A DNA stretch of 64,000 nucleotides from Pictodentalium vernedei (GCA_031216915.1 CM062289.1:56858577-56922576), one strand, 5' to 3'. Shown: positions 10,935 to 21,765, counted from the stretch's first letter. Notes: generated from the sequence alone by a model not told the origin. Translations and numbers: made by a program.

Positions 10935-11917
10935 CTTATGCAGCTAAATGGAAGGTCTTCTGTCGATGGTGTGCTGATCACTCTTTTGATTATGCAAATC
11001 CTTCGATTTCACAGATTGTGGAGTTTCTGGTATATCTGTTTGATTCTCGGGGTCTCCAGCCTGTTACCATCAAGGGTTACAGGTCCATGTTTTCAGAGAC
11101 TTTTTCTTATGTGGGGAAGCGTCGTATCGGCACTAATCCTTACCTCTCCAAGCTTGTTCGGCACTTTTCTTTGAAAAGGCCTTGGACTTTGCAGCTTACC
11201 CCACAATGGAATCTTTCGTGGGTGCTGTTTTGCTTGGGGGGGGGGGGGGGGGGGGGGGGGTGCGCCGTTCGAACCTTTATCCCAGGTGGATATGCATTTT
11301 CTCACATATAAGATGGCTTTTCTGATGGCATTTGCTTCGGCCAGACGGGTTAGTGAGCTTCACGCCCTCTCGGTTGACCCGGCCTTTTTAGGAGCTCTCC
11401 CAACAGTGTTACTTTTACCACTGATTGCTCTTGTTTGGCCAAGAATCAGTTACCAGATACTACTCCTCCTCCTATCTGTATCAGGGCTCTTCCTTCTGTT
11501 GAGGGTAATCGCCCTTTGCTCTATCCGGTCCGCGCTATTCGCATTTATCTCGATCGGACACGTTTCATACGGAAAGGCAGGAAATGTTTTTTTCCGTCTC
11601 TTATTCTGGGTCGACAGAAGATCTCTCCTCAATCCATTTCTTGATGGATTTGTCTTGCTATTCGTACGGCTTATGGTCGCTTAGCAGCTGGCGATTGTAT
11701 TACCAATCGTATTTCTGCCCACGAGGTGCAGGCACTATCCACCTCTTGGGCTTATTCTAACTCTGTCAAGTTGTCGGATGTTATGCAGGCAGCCTACTGG
11801 AGAAATGCCTCTACTTTCTCCACCTTTTATCTGCGCCAGTTGCAGGGGCAGTCGGAGAACCTTTTTGCCCTGGGTCCTCTTTCTTCTGCTCAGGCTGTTG
11901 TCTGCCATAGCCATTAG
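10640..11917 (+). pseudogene. DIRS 1 tyrosine recombinase, broken
   Basis: Catalyses integration of the circular element in active relatives. Readable parts are AAKWKVFCRWCADHSFDYA, LQPVTIKGYRSMFSETF and, after a break, FASARRVSELHALSVD, which holds the first catalytic Arg. A run of 25 G (11236-11260) sits where LKLKEKPFEPL is expected and shifts the frame; TGA at 11643-11645 truncates the second part. The box-II motif reads SAHEVQALSTSW: the Arg of HxxR is Gln (CAG), whereas element 2 has SAHEVRALSTSW. The nucleophile region STFYLRQL keeps its Tyr. It is therefore catalytically dead by point mutation as well as frame damage. Confidence 0.85.
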
Positions 11918-12135
11918 GCTTCTTGAAGGTCAGTTTCAGCCTTGTGCTGTTATTGCCCTTTTTCTATCTGTGTGTCACACAGGCCCATATGTCTCCTTTC
12001 ATTGTCCTTTACCAATGATTGCGACGTTATGGTCGATAAGTCTCGGGGCCTCTTCCTTCTGCTTCACGGTTCCAGTGCACTGGGGTTATGTGTGGGTTGG
12101 TTATGCGATTCCCTCCAGCCTATTGTCTATTCAGC

Positions 12136-12210
12136 CTGTAGTAAACAATTGTGAGTAGGTTGATAAGAAATCTAAATTTTATAGTAAATTTCCTTTCTTA
12201 TTATACCTAC
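12136..12210. repeat. DIRS 1 internal complementary region
   Basis: 12136-12168 is complementary to the left tip of the element (6331-6362), and 12163-12210 is an exact complement of the right tip (12520-12567). The two therefore spell the joined ends of the element, as in DIRS-1, where this region templates completion of the termini during circle formation (family knowledge). Confidence 0.88.
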
Positions 12211-12292
12211 CACAGTTTACATGGAGGTCCTCCCTCTTCTTTACGGGTAAAGAATCTTTCCTCCCCGCTGATCACATAACTCTAACGGATTC

Positions 12293-12567
12293 AAAAAGAA
12301 TGAGTCTTTAGCGACGGTATATGCGCACTGGCAACGGAAGTCGTGGAGTTATACTTGGGAGAGAGCATCCCGTACTGGGTCTGCGCCAGTTGCACTCGAC
12401 CCAGTTTTGGCTTATGCACCACTTTTCTTTCCCAAATTGCTTGGGAAAGACAAAAATAGAGAGTATTTTATCTGAGTTAGGGACTTCCACTGTAGTGCAA
12501 GCCTGTAGTAAACAATTGTGGTAGGTATAATAAGAAAGGAAATTTACTATAAAATTTAGATTTCTTA
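12293..12567. repeat. DIRS 1 right inverted terminal repeat
   Basis: Inverted match to 6352-6588. The outermost 47 bases (from GGTAGGTATAATAAGAAAGG) have no partner in the left repeat but are matched in the internal complementary region. Confidence 0.85.
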
Positions 12568-13020
12568 AACACTGAACATAAGCTCCACCTGACATCTGTC
12601 GTCTGTCCATTGGTAGTCAACATTTTGTTTGTCTGATCCACATAATTTGATCTAATCGGCAGATCTTTTTCATACTTGGTACAGTTATTGCTCATGTCTC
12701 AAAGGTGTGTTGTGACATTGATCCAAGGTCATATCATCAAGGTCAAGGTCACAGACAGCAAAACTTGAATATTGTTATACAGCCCTTGTTTGGTCCATAT
12801 AACTTGCTGTGATTGACACATGTTATTCATAGTTGGTACAATCATTACTCGTGTCATGACTTTGTTCCAAGATCATAACCCTGTCATGACCTTGACCCAT
12901 TGTCCTATCATGAAGGTTAAGGTCACAAGCAGTAAGACTTGAATTCTTGTCTTTTATGTAGCTTCCCTAAAAGCAGTGACCCTGGGCAGAGCTATCTAGT
13001 CAAAGCCACCTCTTGTTTAT
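12568..13020. repeat. Continuation of array-like sequence with AGGTCA motifs
   Basis: Resumes the repeat interrupted by DIRS 1 (AGCTCCACCTGAC as at 5575, CAACATTTTGTTTGTCTG as at 5640). It carries CATCAAGGTCAAGGTCAC near 12734 and a related phrase near 12912. No ORF. Confidence 0.6.
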
Positions 13021-13683
13021 TCAAATAACAGGAGTTCAATCAATCCATTTGCAGTTAAAAGGTCAAATTTGTTCTGAAGGTATGATATATGGTTTTATGT
13101 TTGGAAATTATAAATTATATTCAATTAAGAGGGCTATTCAATCAAGAGATATGTAATTAAATGGGTCCCATACGATTTGGATTGTTAAAGTAAAGCAAAA
13201 ATGTATAAAAAATCCACGGTTCCTTAAGGGTTAACTGTTTGTTGCCTATCATGATGCTTGGAAACCGAAAATTGAATTTTCTTTTTCACAAAAATTTAAA
13301 CTTCACAAACAAGATCTATCCTGGGGCAGGGAAGAGTAGGAATATCAAACCGTTCAAGAATGAACTTTTCTAGTTTATTTTGACATTGCCAGGCTGCAAT
13401 ATTGGTTTGATGAGAACCCAAGGGGATTTGAAAGTCATAAATGTCTTCAGATTTAACCCTCAAGGGAATATTTCCAAGTTTTACGACCACAGAACAGGTG
13501 CCCTCAACATGTCATCATAAGGAAATCTTGCTAATAAGAGACAAATTACCTGGGCAGTGATTTCTAGTCAAGACTTGGCTGCCTTAACAGAAAGCCAAGA
13601 CTTGACTAAAAATTACAGCTAAACTCCTGGACGTATACAGGCTGTGGTGAGGTGTGAATTCAGGATAATTGTTCTTCAGGCCC

Positions 13684-13933
13684 TTAACCCTTTACCTAAC
13701 ATGAAAAGCAGACAACACTTGTAAAAATAATTCTTGAATAACTAATTTGTTTCATTTTTTGTCTCAAAACATAGGTTATGACCCCTCATTGGAACAAGCT
13801 CAATGAGCTCGTTCCAATGAGGTTTCATAACCTATATTTTTGAGACAAAAAATGAAAAAATAATGAAAATTAATTTGCGATTTTTTAGAATAGCGCCGGG
13901 CGGTTTTGGCCGTTACGTTGGGTAATGGGTTAA
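13684..13933. mobile_element. Hairpin MITE family A, copy 4
   Basis: TTAACCCTTTACCTAAC at the left end; TTACGTTGGGTAATGGGTTAA at the right. Long inner arms with ATAGGTTATGACCCCTCATT and its complement surround a GAGCTC-containing centre. Confidence 0.78.
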
Positions 13934-14308
13934 GGGTTAAAAATAAAAGGCCATACCAACCTTTGAATCATTAACGTGTCCATGGAAATTCTTTCTTTGA
14001 TCTTCATTAACTATTTTGGTTTTGCATTTTAATTTAGAAAAGCAGAATGAATGTTAGATGAAACTAAATTGGAATTAGAAACTTTTTTGGTGAAAGAAAG
14101 TGCCCTTTTTATTACCAAATTGCCATAATGGTTTGAATTGCCCCACTTATATTTTCAATATGAGCGAAACAACAGAGTGCATAATGCTTACAGTAAAGGT
14201 TTTGGTTTTATAAAATTCTTTAACTGGTTTATTTAACTATTGTTAGCTCCATTTCTTACTGTTATAAATTATGTTGAAGGGTTAATGCACCTTTAATTTC
14301 ATACAAAT

Positions 14309-14710
14309 GGGGTTGCGGTGGCGTTGCGGTAACCCGTTCTCAGATCACCGAAGTTAAGCAACATCGAGCCCGGTAAATCGTCGGATGGGTGACCATCTGA
14401 ACGATCGATTCGGACTCCCGCTTTGTGTCCTTTGGCAAGGCACTTAACCCCGATTGTCCACATGGGGGCACGATGACGCTGTGTACTAAGGCGTACTGCA
14501 CGTCAATGGTGCGCATGTCTTCAACCAATCTAACCCTGCCTGTCCTGCAGTGCAGAGTTACGATGTTGGGGAGCAGGCAGCTGCTCGTCGTTGCTCGGTG
14601 GTTCTCTCCGTGTACTCCAGCTTCCTCCACCCGTAAAACTGTCGCGGTCATGATTAGCCATTGTGCATAAGTATGTGACCTTAAACTCCAATAAATAAAT
14701 AATAATAATA
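14309..14710 (+). mobile_element. SINE with 5S-rRNA-derived head
   Basis: The head (about 14335-14400) reads GATCACCGAAGTTAAGCAAC, then GTCGGATGGGTGACC, clearly related to the 5S rRNA internal promoter (GAAGCTAAGCA ... TTGGATGGGAGACC). The body contains CACTTAACCCCGATTG, GGGGGCACGATGACGCTGTG and TACTAAGGCGTACTGCACG, the same body found in the tRNA-headed copies. The tail is AATAAATAAATAATAATAA. Combination of either head with one conserved central domain resembles the MetaSINE group (recalled, not checked). No clear target duplication. Confidence 0.85.
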
Positions 14711-15040
14711 ACTGGTCCAGTTCTAAAAGTCACTATCATGGCTCTACTGAAAAGTGATGGAAGTCACTTTAATGACTTTACACTGAAAGCATTAGCTTGT
14801 TTTTTGCTGCAGCAGAAGAACATTGGTATAAAATTGTTTTGTTACAATAGGCACTCGCCAGTAAATTGGAACAAAACAGTTATTTATGATCAAAGTCAAG
14901 CTATACTAAGGTTCCCCTTGCTGGTAGCACTGTATCCTTAAAAAAAAATTACTTGTGTTTCAAATCACCTTTGAAAAAAGATTCTGGACTTTACCAGTTA
15001 ATGATATATTTTAATTAAATAATGTCTAAAAAAATGAAAA

Positions 15041-15405
15041 TTTGTTTCTCAGGCCCTTCCGCATGGTCCATTTGGTTGCTGCATACTCTTTTTATAACCA
15101 ATGTAAACTGTAACAAAATAAAAATTTAATGGTTAGTGTCTGATATTTTACCCAAGCTAAAAAAATTGACAAATTTGTCCCTTGAGTGCAAGAAGGCTTT
15201 GCAATGCTTTAGCATTGCAAAGCCTTCTTCTTCTCAAGGGACGAAATACACCACCATCCATGCTATTTCGTAGATTATGAGGCCTAAAACATAAGCCAAG
15301 AACATGAACTTTTTAATGGCAAAGAAATAATTACAGAAATAAAAAATAAATTAAAAAAATGCTTGTCTGCATGCAATTTTACAAATAATGGCCTGAGAAA
15401 CAAGA
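15041..15405. mobile_element. F-type palindromic MITE, copy 1
   Basis: Ends TTTGTTTCTCAGGCC and GGCCTGAGAAACAAG are inverted. The centre (15178-15246) is the palindrome GCAAGAAGGCTTTGCAATGC and its complement, flanked by TTGTCCCTTGAG and CTCAAGGGACGAA. A second copy is at 39937-40293. Confidence 0.7.
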
Positions 15406-15934
15406 TCTACTTTGTGTGGCCTAATAAATTTTTGTTTAATGTGGTTTGTATTGGAAAGCGATTCTTCGTGTTGTGCTGACAATAAAATATGAACAGATTT
15501 AATAGAATGGGATCTCTCTGGTGGTTCTCATTGATGAATGTTGTTAGCTACAGGTTCTACATATATTTAGTGGAATCTGCTTGTGCCTCCATTTACCTAT
15601 AATTTGCAAAAATAAATAGGAAAAAATAATAATTTATTTCAAATCTTGTATAAATGGTTGAATTGTAAGTACTAAGTGGAAGTAGTTCTAGGAAATGAAT
15701 GTTAACATTATACTTCCAATTGAGAACATTGCCAATATTTTTTCTTTTTTTTGTAGAAAAGTTTTGTTAATTTTTTAATTTATACTCCAAATATGTTTGG
15801 AAATGCTTGAATGTAATCCCCAAAGTTCCTTGAAAGTTGACAAATTCAGTTCTGGAAATTGTGGGTGTATAATGTGATTAGACCAGATCGAAACAGGCTT
15901 GTGAAAGTGTTTTGAAGAACATTCACAATGTTGT

Positions 15935-16326
15935 TGGGGTGGGGGGGGGGGGGGGGGTGGGGGGGAGGGGGGCTCGGTGGCTCAGTAGGTAGAGGTGCAG
16001 GCTGCAAGCCGAGAGGTCCTCGGTTCGAATCCCACCTGTGGCAACCGCGTTGTGTCCTTGGGCAAGACACTTCACCTCCACTGCCCACGTGGGGGCATGG
16101 TGACGCTGTGTACTAAGGCGTACTGCATGTCGATGGTGCACTTGTCTTCAACCAATGCTAACCCTGCTTGTGTGGAGTTTGTATGTTGGGGAGCTGACAG
16201 TTGCTTGCCGCTGCTCGGTGGTTCTCTCTGGGTATGCAGGCTTCCTCCACCCATAAAACTGTCATGGTCATGATTAGCCATTGTGCAGAAATATGTGACC
16301 TTAAACACCACTAAATAAATAAAAAA
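15935..16326 (+). mobile_element. SINE with tRNA-derived head, copy 1
   Basis: A G-rich 5' end is followed by a tRNA-like head with an A-box-like GGCTCAGTAGGTAGAGG and B-box GGTTCGAATCCC. The shared body follows (TTGTGTCCTTGGGCAAGAC, TACTAAGGCGTACTGCATG), with an AATAAATAAA tail. It is flanked by the imperfect duplication ATTCACAATGTTGT / ATTCACAATTTTGT (15921-15934 and 16327-16340). The long G run at 15937-15966 may have grown after insertion. Confidence 0.88.
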
Positions 16327-16495
16327 ATTCACAATTTTGTCTGAAAAAAAACCCGGCAAAGTGGCCAACTGACAATATTCAAAATTTATATCCAAGTCCC
16401 AACTTCCAAGATTCTTGTAGGTCCTTGATTTCTTTGAAAGTCTGAGTTTAAAAATAATCTATGGAGTGTACTCTAATCAAAGCGCTTTCCATGCA

Positions 16496-16743
16496 GGCCG
16501 GAAAATAAGCAGTCTGACATTTACAGAATGAGGTCCCCAGAGGGTGAATTTGATAATGCTATCCCATACTGTGGGCCAATTTATCCTCTGGGTACCTCTT
16601 TCTGTTTAGTTTTGAGACCCTGATTCAGATTGAGGTTCACAGAGGATAAATTTAGTGATGCTGCCCTGCTGTGCAGGGTAGCATCACTAAATTCACCCTC
16701 GGAGGACCTCATTTTGCAGATGACTGCTTATTTTCTGGCTTGT
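16496..16743. mobile_element. D-type palindromic repeat, single copy
   Basis: Ends CAGGCCGGAAAATAAGCAGT and ACTGCTTATTTTCTGGCTTG are inverted; the centre is CTGCCCTGCTGTGCAGGGTAG. Same family as the cluster at 786-1284. Confidence 0.7.
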
Positions 16744-16904
16744 TTCCGTGACAAGTCCTTAAATGTTATTGGAAGTGCTTTAACTGTGAATTGATGGATC
16801 CAAATTTGGTTGGTAACTACAATTTTATATGCCCGTTTCTTTTTAAAAAACGTGCATTATTGGTAACTACAATGTGCATGTTTTTTTTTTTTTAAATGTT
16901 CATT

Positions 16905-18190
16905 CTGTTAGGGCATTGTCTGTTTGTCCGTCCAGTCATCTGTTGGCTTTTCATGTCCAGGCTGTAACTTTTCAATGGGAAGAGATATCACAAAGAAGTT
17001 TACATACACATGTGCTACCTGTGTCGGGTACAAAATTCATTACTGACCCATCAAGGTCAAGGTCACAGAGAGAGACCAACACATGGAATCAACATACACA
17101 CAACTTTTTGTGTACAGGCCATAATGTTTTAGTGGAAAGAGATATCAAAATTAATCTTACACAACATATGGACCACCAATAGACAGTGTATCATGTACAA
17201 AATTCATGACCAGCATACCAACTTCAAGGTCACAGATGGAGGTCAACACATGCAGTCACCATGTCCATAATTTTCTGTTGTTTCCAGGCCATAACTTTTT
17301 AGTGGAAGGATTTATAACAAAGAAACTTAAACAATGTATGGAACCCCCTCTTCCACATGCAAAGTTCTTGAATACCAATCAGGGTCACAAATTGAGGTCA
17401 GCATCGAGTCGTAACTTTTTAGTGCAAGGTGCTATTACAATGAAACTTACACAATATTTGAACCATGATGTGCTGCACACAAAATTCATGACTGGCCCAC
17501 TAAGGTCAAGGTCATAGATAAAGGTCAACACATGGAATCAGCATGCACGTATCCTCTTTGTGTCCAGGCTGTAAATTTGTAGTGGATGGAGATATCACAA
17601 TTTTTTTAAACAACACAATTTTGGAACAATTATTAGACGGCCTGTCTCATACAAAATTCTAGTACTAAAATGGTTAACCGGATAATCGGTGATGATCACC
17701 ATTCCATGGTAAAAATGTAGTTAATCTGCCGCTTCTCCTTTGGGATAGATACACCTCGAAGCTGCGTTGTATATATTGAGAAATAATTGACTTTGGCATC
17801 AAGACTTCGTTAATGATCTGCAATTTCCATGAGTAATGAGTAACTGCAGAAATTATTCCGTAGTATGAAAAGAAACGAATGTTGTCGAGTATTTGACAAC
17901 GTTCGTTTGTATACACACTACAGAATAGTTTCTGAGAATACTGCTTTCCAATTCCTGTAGTTTTGGTCCGAGATTCAGTGAAATAATGGCTACGGATAAC
18001 CGGATATTAACCATTTATAGTTCTCGGTTAGTCGGTTCTGAAAATGAGCCAACCGTTTCAGCCCAACAAAATTCATGACTTAACTCACCAGGGTCAGGAA
18101 CACAGATTGAAGTCAACATATGAAATCAGCTTGCACATCACTTCAACACATCCAGTTTCCACTCATACCAAGTGATATATAATAGGTGTA
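16905..18190. repeat. Tandem array, about 150-bp unit, with AGGTCA motifs
   Basis: Recurring phrases CAGGCCATAACTTTTTAGTG, ACAAAATTCATGAC and GGTCAACACATGGAATCA appear near 16960, 17115, 17288, 17405 and 17566 and again from 18067. Each unit has AAGGTCACAG-like words, some as CATCAAGGTCAAGGTCAC. The array is interrupted by the hAT element at 17660-18066. Confidence 0.72.
17660..18066. mobile_element. hAT-type MITE, 8-bp TSD
   Basis: Flanked by CAAAATTC (17652-17659 and 18067-18074). Ends TAGTACTAAAATGG and, inverted, TTGGGCTGAAACGG agree at 9 of 14 places, with GGTTAACCGG just inside. Eight-base duplication plus a TAG-start inverted end indicates hAT. No transposase ORF. Confidence 0.7.
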
Positions 18191-18199
18191 TGGTGCCTT

Positions 18200-19090
18200 G
18201 CTAGGCAGTGCTCTTATGCCCCCAACCTAGGGAGTTTTATGAATATATAGTTGAGGGCTCATTCCATCTGTACTTCCATACAAACATTTGGCAATATAAC
18301 TCAAGCATCTGTCATTGGATTTTGACGTCCTTTGGTATGGTGACAGACCTGCATGGGGGAAGGATATCCACATATTGCAGGTTTCATCCACTTATATGCT
18401 ATGTGTCTTGTTACACTTAGAAAATCTTCATACCACCATTTGCATTATAATTCAAACATTTGTCAGATTTTGATCTATAGTAAGATGAGAGACTAGCATT
18501 GGAGAAAGGATATCCATGTACTTTGGGTTTCGTTCCTGCGTACATACCAGAGTCATGGCCCTTGTTTACACTTAGAAAACTTTTATACAGGTGTTTTGCA
18601 TTATAATTCAATAATTGATGGGCAGATTTTGATGTCCTTTGGTGAGAGACCAACATGGGGAAAAGAACTTCCACTGATTGTGAGTTTTGTCCATGCATAC
18701 ATACCAGGAGTATGGCCCCTTTATTCCCTGCCAAAACGAAGTTTATGTGGGATATAGAGATGTGTTCCGTGTTCGATTCAACCCCCAACAACATTGTCCC
18801 CGTTTTAGTAACCACTTCCTGGTGGGGGATACTGGTGGCATTGCACCTTGTTATTCCCTGCCAAAACAAAGTTTGCAGGGGATATAGAAATGGGATCCAG
18901 ATGGACGTCCATCCATCTGTCCAACCATCAGTCCATCCATCCATTCATTCGTACGTCCGTGACAACTTTGGACCTTCATATCTCAATCAGCGGATGTTGG
19001 ATTCAACCCCCAACAACTTTGTCCCCTTTTTAGTAAACCACTTCTTGACGGGGGATACCGGTGGTGTTGCATCTTGTTACATTTGGAAAG
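18200..19090. repeat. Two further tandem repeat types
   Basis: From about 18230 to 18700, roughly 160-bp units share ACACTTAGAAAATCTTCATA, CATTATAATTCAA and a GGTTTCATCCA-like phrase. From about 18715 to 19090, two units share TATTCCCTGCCAAAAC, GATTCAACCCCCAACAAC and GGGGGATACTGGTGG. A CATC-type microsatellite lies at 18905-18950. No conserved ORF. Confidence 0.65.
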
Positions 19091-19123
19091 CATATCTGCA
19101 TCAGTGCTGTTGATTTATATGGG

Positions 19124-19281
19124 TTATATACACATGGTGTTTGTAAAAAATCTTTTATCGTGACGAGAGCGTTTTCGGGGGCATATATAGCTACGAGTCG
19201 CGCAGCGACGAGTAGCTATGTAGCCCCCGAAAACGCTCGAGTCGCGATAAAAGATTTTTTACAAACACCATGTGTATATAA
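19124..19281. repeat. Near-perfect 158-bp palindrome beside the Crypton gene
   Basis: The left arm from TATACACATGGTGTTTG through CGTTTTCGGGGGC to CTACGAGTCGCG is complementary to the right arm ending GTGTATATA, with a few mismatches. The phrase GATAAAAGATTTTTTA of this arm recurs at about 21679, on the far side of the gene. It may be a terminal part of the same element. Confidence 0.75.
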
Positions 19282-21765
19282 CCCTTTTATCTACAACCCC
19301 ACCTCCCCCACTCCCGGGTTAACAGCGAGTCCACTTGCAAAAATCAGCTGATTCGCAAAAGTTGACAAAACGACCTAAAAAATAAAAACACAGAATTAAG
19401 CTTTGCCAACTGGACTTCTTGGAAGATACGATGGAATAGAGCATGGCTGATTGAGAAATGATATCACTAGTGATTTTTCGCTGAAAAAAAAATGTGCAAA
19501 AGGGAGATAAAATGAGAACTATTTTCTTAATGCGTAACGTGACTTTTAATAAATGCGTAAACAAATTAGTTCTTTCGTTCACTGAATTTCAATCGCTGTC
19601 ACTTTCGATTACCATAATTCTTCGTCGTTTATGTGAATGTTCTTGACTCGGAGGATTGTTTATATACTGGATTGTACAATTTCCCGTAATGTTGAATATA
19701 TGTTGAGGGAAATTTGATTCATGATTCAAGGAAGAATTGTTGGATTTACAGAAATGTGTCTGTGAGGAAATGTGCCCACAGCTTGCCGGCGTGCCAGGAA
19801 TTTGATGTCCTTGAACTTTTGGATTTTCCCTACAAGACATAGTCTTCGTGACAGGAATATTTACATTTGGGTCAACACCGGCTAAAATATTTGACATTTC
19901 ATGCTGCATTCGATCAGACGCTACGGCGTAATTGTTTACGCTTGTAATGTTTTTGTGACCCGAAAGCTGCTGGACCGTTGCCGGTGCGATTCGAGAATGC
20001 AGCAGTCTCGTACAAGTTGTTTTTCTTGCACTAGTGTTTGTTTTTTTCCCGGAAAATCCAGCTTGTAGGGCCATGTTTTGCATGATGTGTCTGAGTTTGT
20101 GCACACCTATAGGCTGTGATTTAAACCAGAAGGACTCGTCCGACTTTCTGTTGTGACAGATCCCAATGTAAAATGGACTTTCCGGATGATTCATCTGTGG
20201 AGGACGTCTGGATTCAAATTGTTTATTCGCACACTGGGCACTTATCAATATTTCCCGGAATGGCATAGGCTCTTGGTTTGAACTGTCTCAGGTGAGTTGA
20301 CGATGTTCCTGTTCTAGTTTTTGTGTTTCGTTCTGAATATTCCAAATATTCTTGGTCATTTTCGTCTTTTTTCAGTTCAATATCGCCCCAACGTAAATTG
20401 TGATTTTCCGTGACACCCCGCATACCAAAATGTTTAGTATTATTCAGCCACATTCTGTTAATTAGAGCCTGTGGTTCATGACACCCAGTTATATTTTTAT
20501 CACTAAGAATCTCCTCTTCTCTCTCTGTCAGGGGCTCTGAGCGGTTGGGTTTCCCCCCTTTGCCTTTCTGTTTTAATTCCTTTCTTTTACTGGCCAGGAC
20601 AAGCCGAGATGTTTCAAATTGTCGATCAGTTATTATATTATAGCCGTAGTTGTTTTCTCGCAGAAATCGCTCGATACCGCGGTGGTATGACGTGAGGCTG
20701 TCGGGTTCATATTCGGCACCATCAGCTTTGCGCACTGACAATAGAAACTGCCCAATTAAATTGTCCAACTGCTGTGGGGGTAATGATAATATCGAATCAG
20801 ACTGACTGCCTGTGGTCTCAACAAATCGAGTAAATGCTTTCATCACACTTGCAACTTTACGCTGACTGTTCGCGTTTTTCATATTTGAAATGAAATTTGC
20901 CTTGTCAGTTTCAGTTATTTCAATAAACTGAGGTTTTCGTGAAACGGTGGCAGATTTTAGTGTCTCTGTCGGCACTGTACTCTTTATAGTACTAGTAGAA
21001 GTACTACTAGTAGTAGGTTCAACTGGTAGGCCTACATTTGATGCGAAAATTGTACTTGGTAAAGAATTGTCATTACTTGCTGCTAAACTAGAAACTATGC
21101 TCTCATTTGGAAAATGATTTGGTGTTGACGATCGAAAAGCCCACAGGACAGGCGATGACGAGACACCGGTCAAAACACTAGCATCTAAATTAAAATTAGG
21201 TGGAGATTTACAGTCCTCTGAGAAGTCCTCGCTATTCAATAGCAGGAAATTATCCACCTCAAAGTCATCCCAGTGATCATCCATAATGATTTTTACAAAT
21301 TTATGATAAGATAAAAGTTTCACAAATTTTTAACAACAGACGGATTACGGATTATTGGCAGACGACGTTTCCGAGCTTAATTATTTTTGGCTTTTCGAAT
21401 TCAAAATATTATCGGAAACATGGAAAAAAAAAGTGTAAGTTACTAATTTTTACTCTTTTCCGTCAAATTTTATTTTTACAATTCAGTAAGTTTAATTAAT
21501 GGCCTTCTTTTTTATTCAATACATTTCGATAAATACTCCCCGTTTTATTTGTTTCGATCCGCGGCAGCGATAATTAGTTATTCAAAGTGTTGAATGAAAT
21601 AGTACGTCATGCAAATGAGATGGGCGTGAACGTTGTATTCTTGCGATATCACGTGACTTTTATTCTTACTGCAGTAACGATAAAAGATTTTTTATTGACG
21701 GCGAGTTTTCGATAACGATAAAAGATAAAACGTTACTGTTTTTACGTATAAAGTAGATAAAACCG
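19282..21765 (-). mobile_element. Probable Crypton-like element around the recombinase
   Basis: The recombinase gene is bracketed by short inverted sequences TTTTATCTAC (about 19285-19294) and GTAGATAAAA (about 21752-21761), and by GATAAAAGATTTTTTA-type words on both sides. These are candidate ends; Cryptons proper lack long inverted repeats, so the true boundaries are uncertain. The right end abuts MITE A copy 5. Confidence 0.45.
19589..21323 (-). pseudogene. Crypton-derived tyrosine recombinase (DUF3504/KIAA1958-like), frameshifted
   Basis: Two overlapping reading frames on the - strand form one gene. The N-terminal frame (21323 to 20223) has an acidic start, a Ser/Thr-rich linker, a core-binding helical region (VMKAFTRFVETTGSQS) and the first catalytic Arg in FGMRGVTENHNLRWGD, and runs to GNIDKCPV. 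The C-terminal frame (from about 20240 to 19589) continues FESRRPPQMNHPESPFYIG, then TSARKTTCTRLL, then QLSGHKNITSVNNYA, which carry the box-II Arg, His and the Tyr nucleophile. A one- or two-base indel near 20230-20240 separates them. The box-II His expected three residues before Arg is Thr. Such genes are copies of Crypton recombinases common in invertebrates (family knowledge). An intron instead of a frameshift is unlikely because the frames overlap. Confidence 0.82.

Larger units (their letters stand above)
6331..12567 (+). mobile_element. DIRS-type tyrosine-recombinase retroelement 1 (decayed)
   Basis: A complete DIRS-like layout: inverted terminal repeats (about 6331-6588 and 12293-12567), a gag-like gene, reverse transcriptase, RNase H, methylase-like region and tyrosine recombinase on the + strand, then an internal complementary region. 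DIRS elements replicate through a circular DNA and integrate by a recombinase, so no target duplication is expected. The flanks ATAATTTCTTA and AACACTGAA rejoin into the array phrase ATAATTTCTTAACCACTGAA, which fixes the boundaries to within a few bases. All genes are damaged. Confidence 0.9.

Noticed and set aside
14335-14400. 5S rRNA gene
   Set aside because: Only the internal promoter part matches; it continues into a SINE body with a tail.
20223-20266. An intron joining the two halves of the Crypton gene
   Set aside because: The two frames overlap and protein similarity is continuous across the point, so a small indel explains it better.
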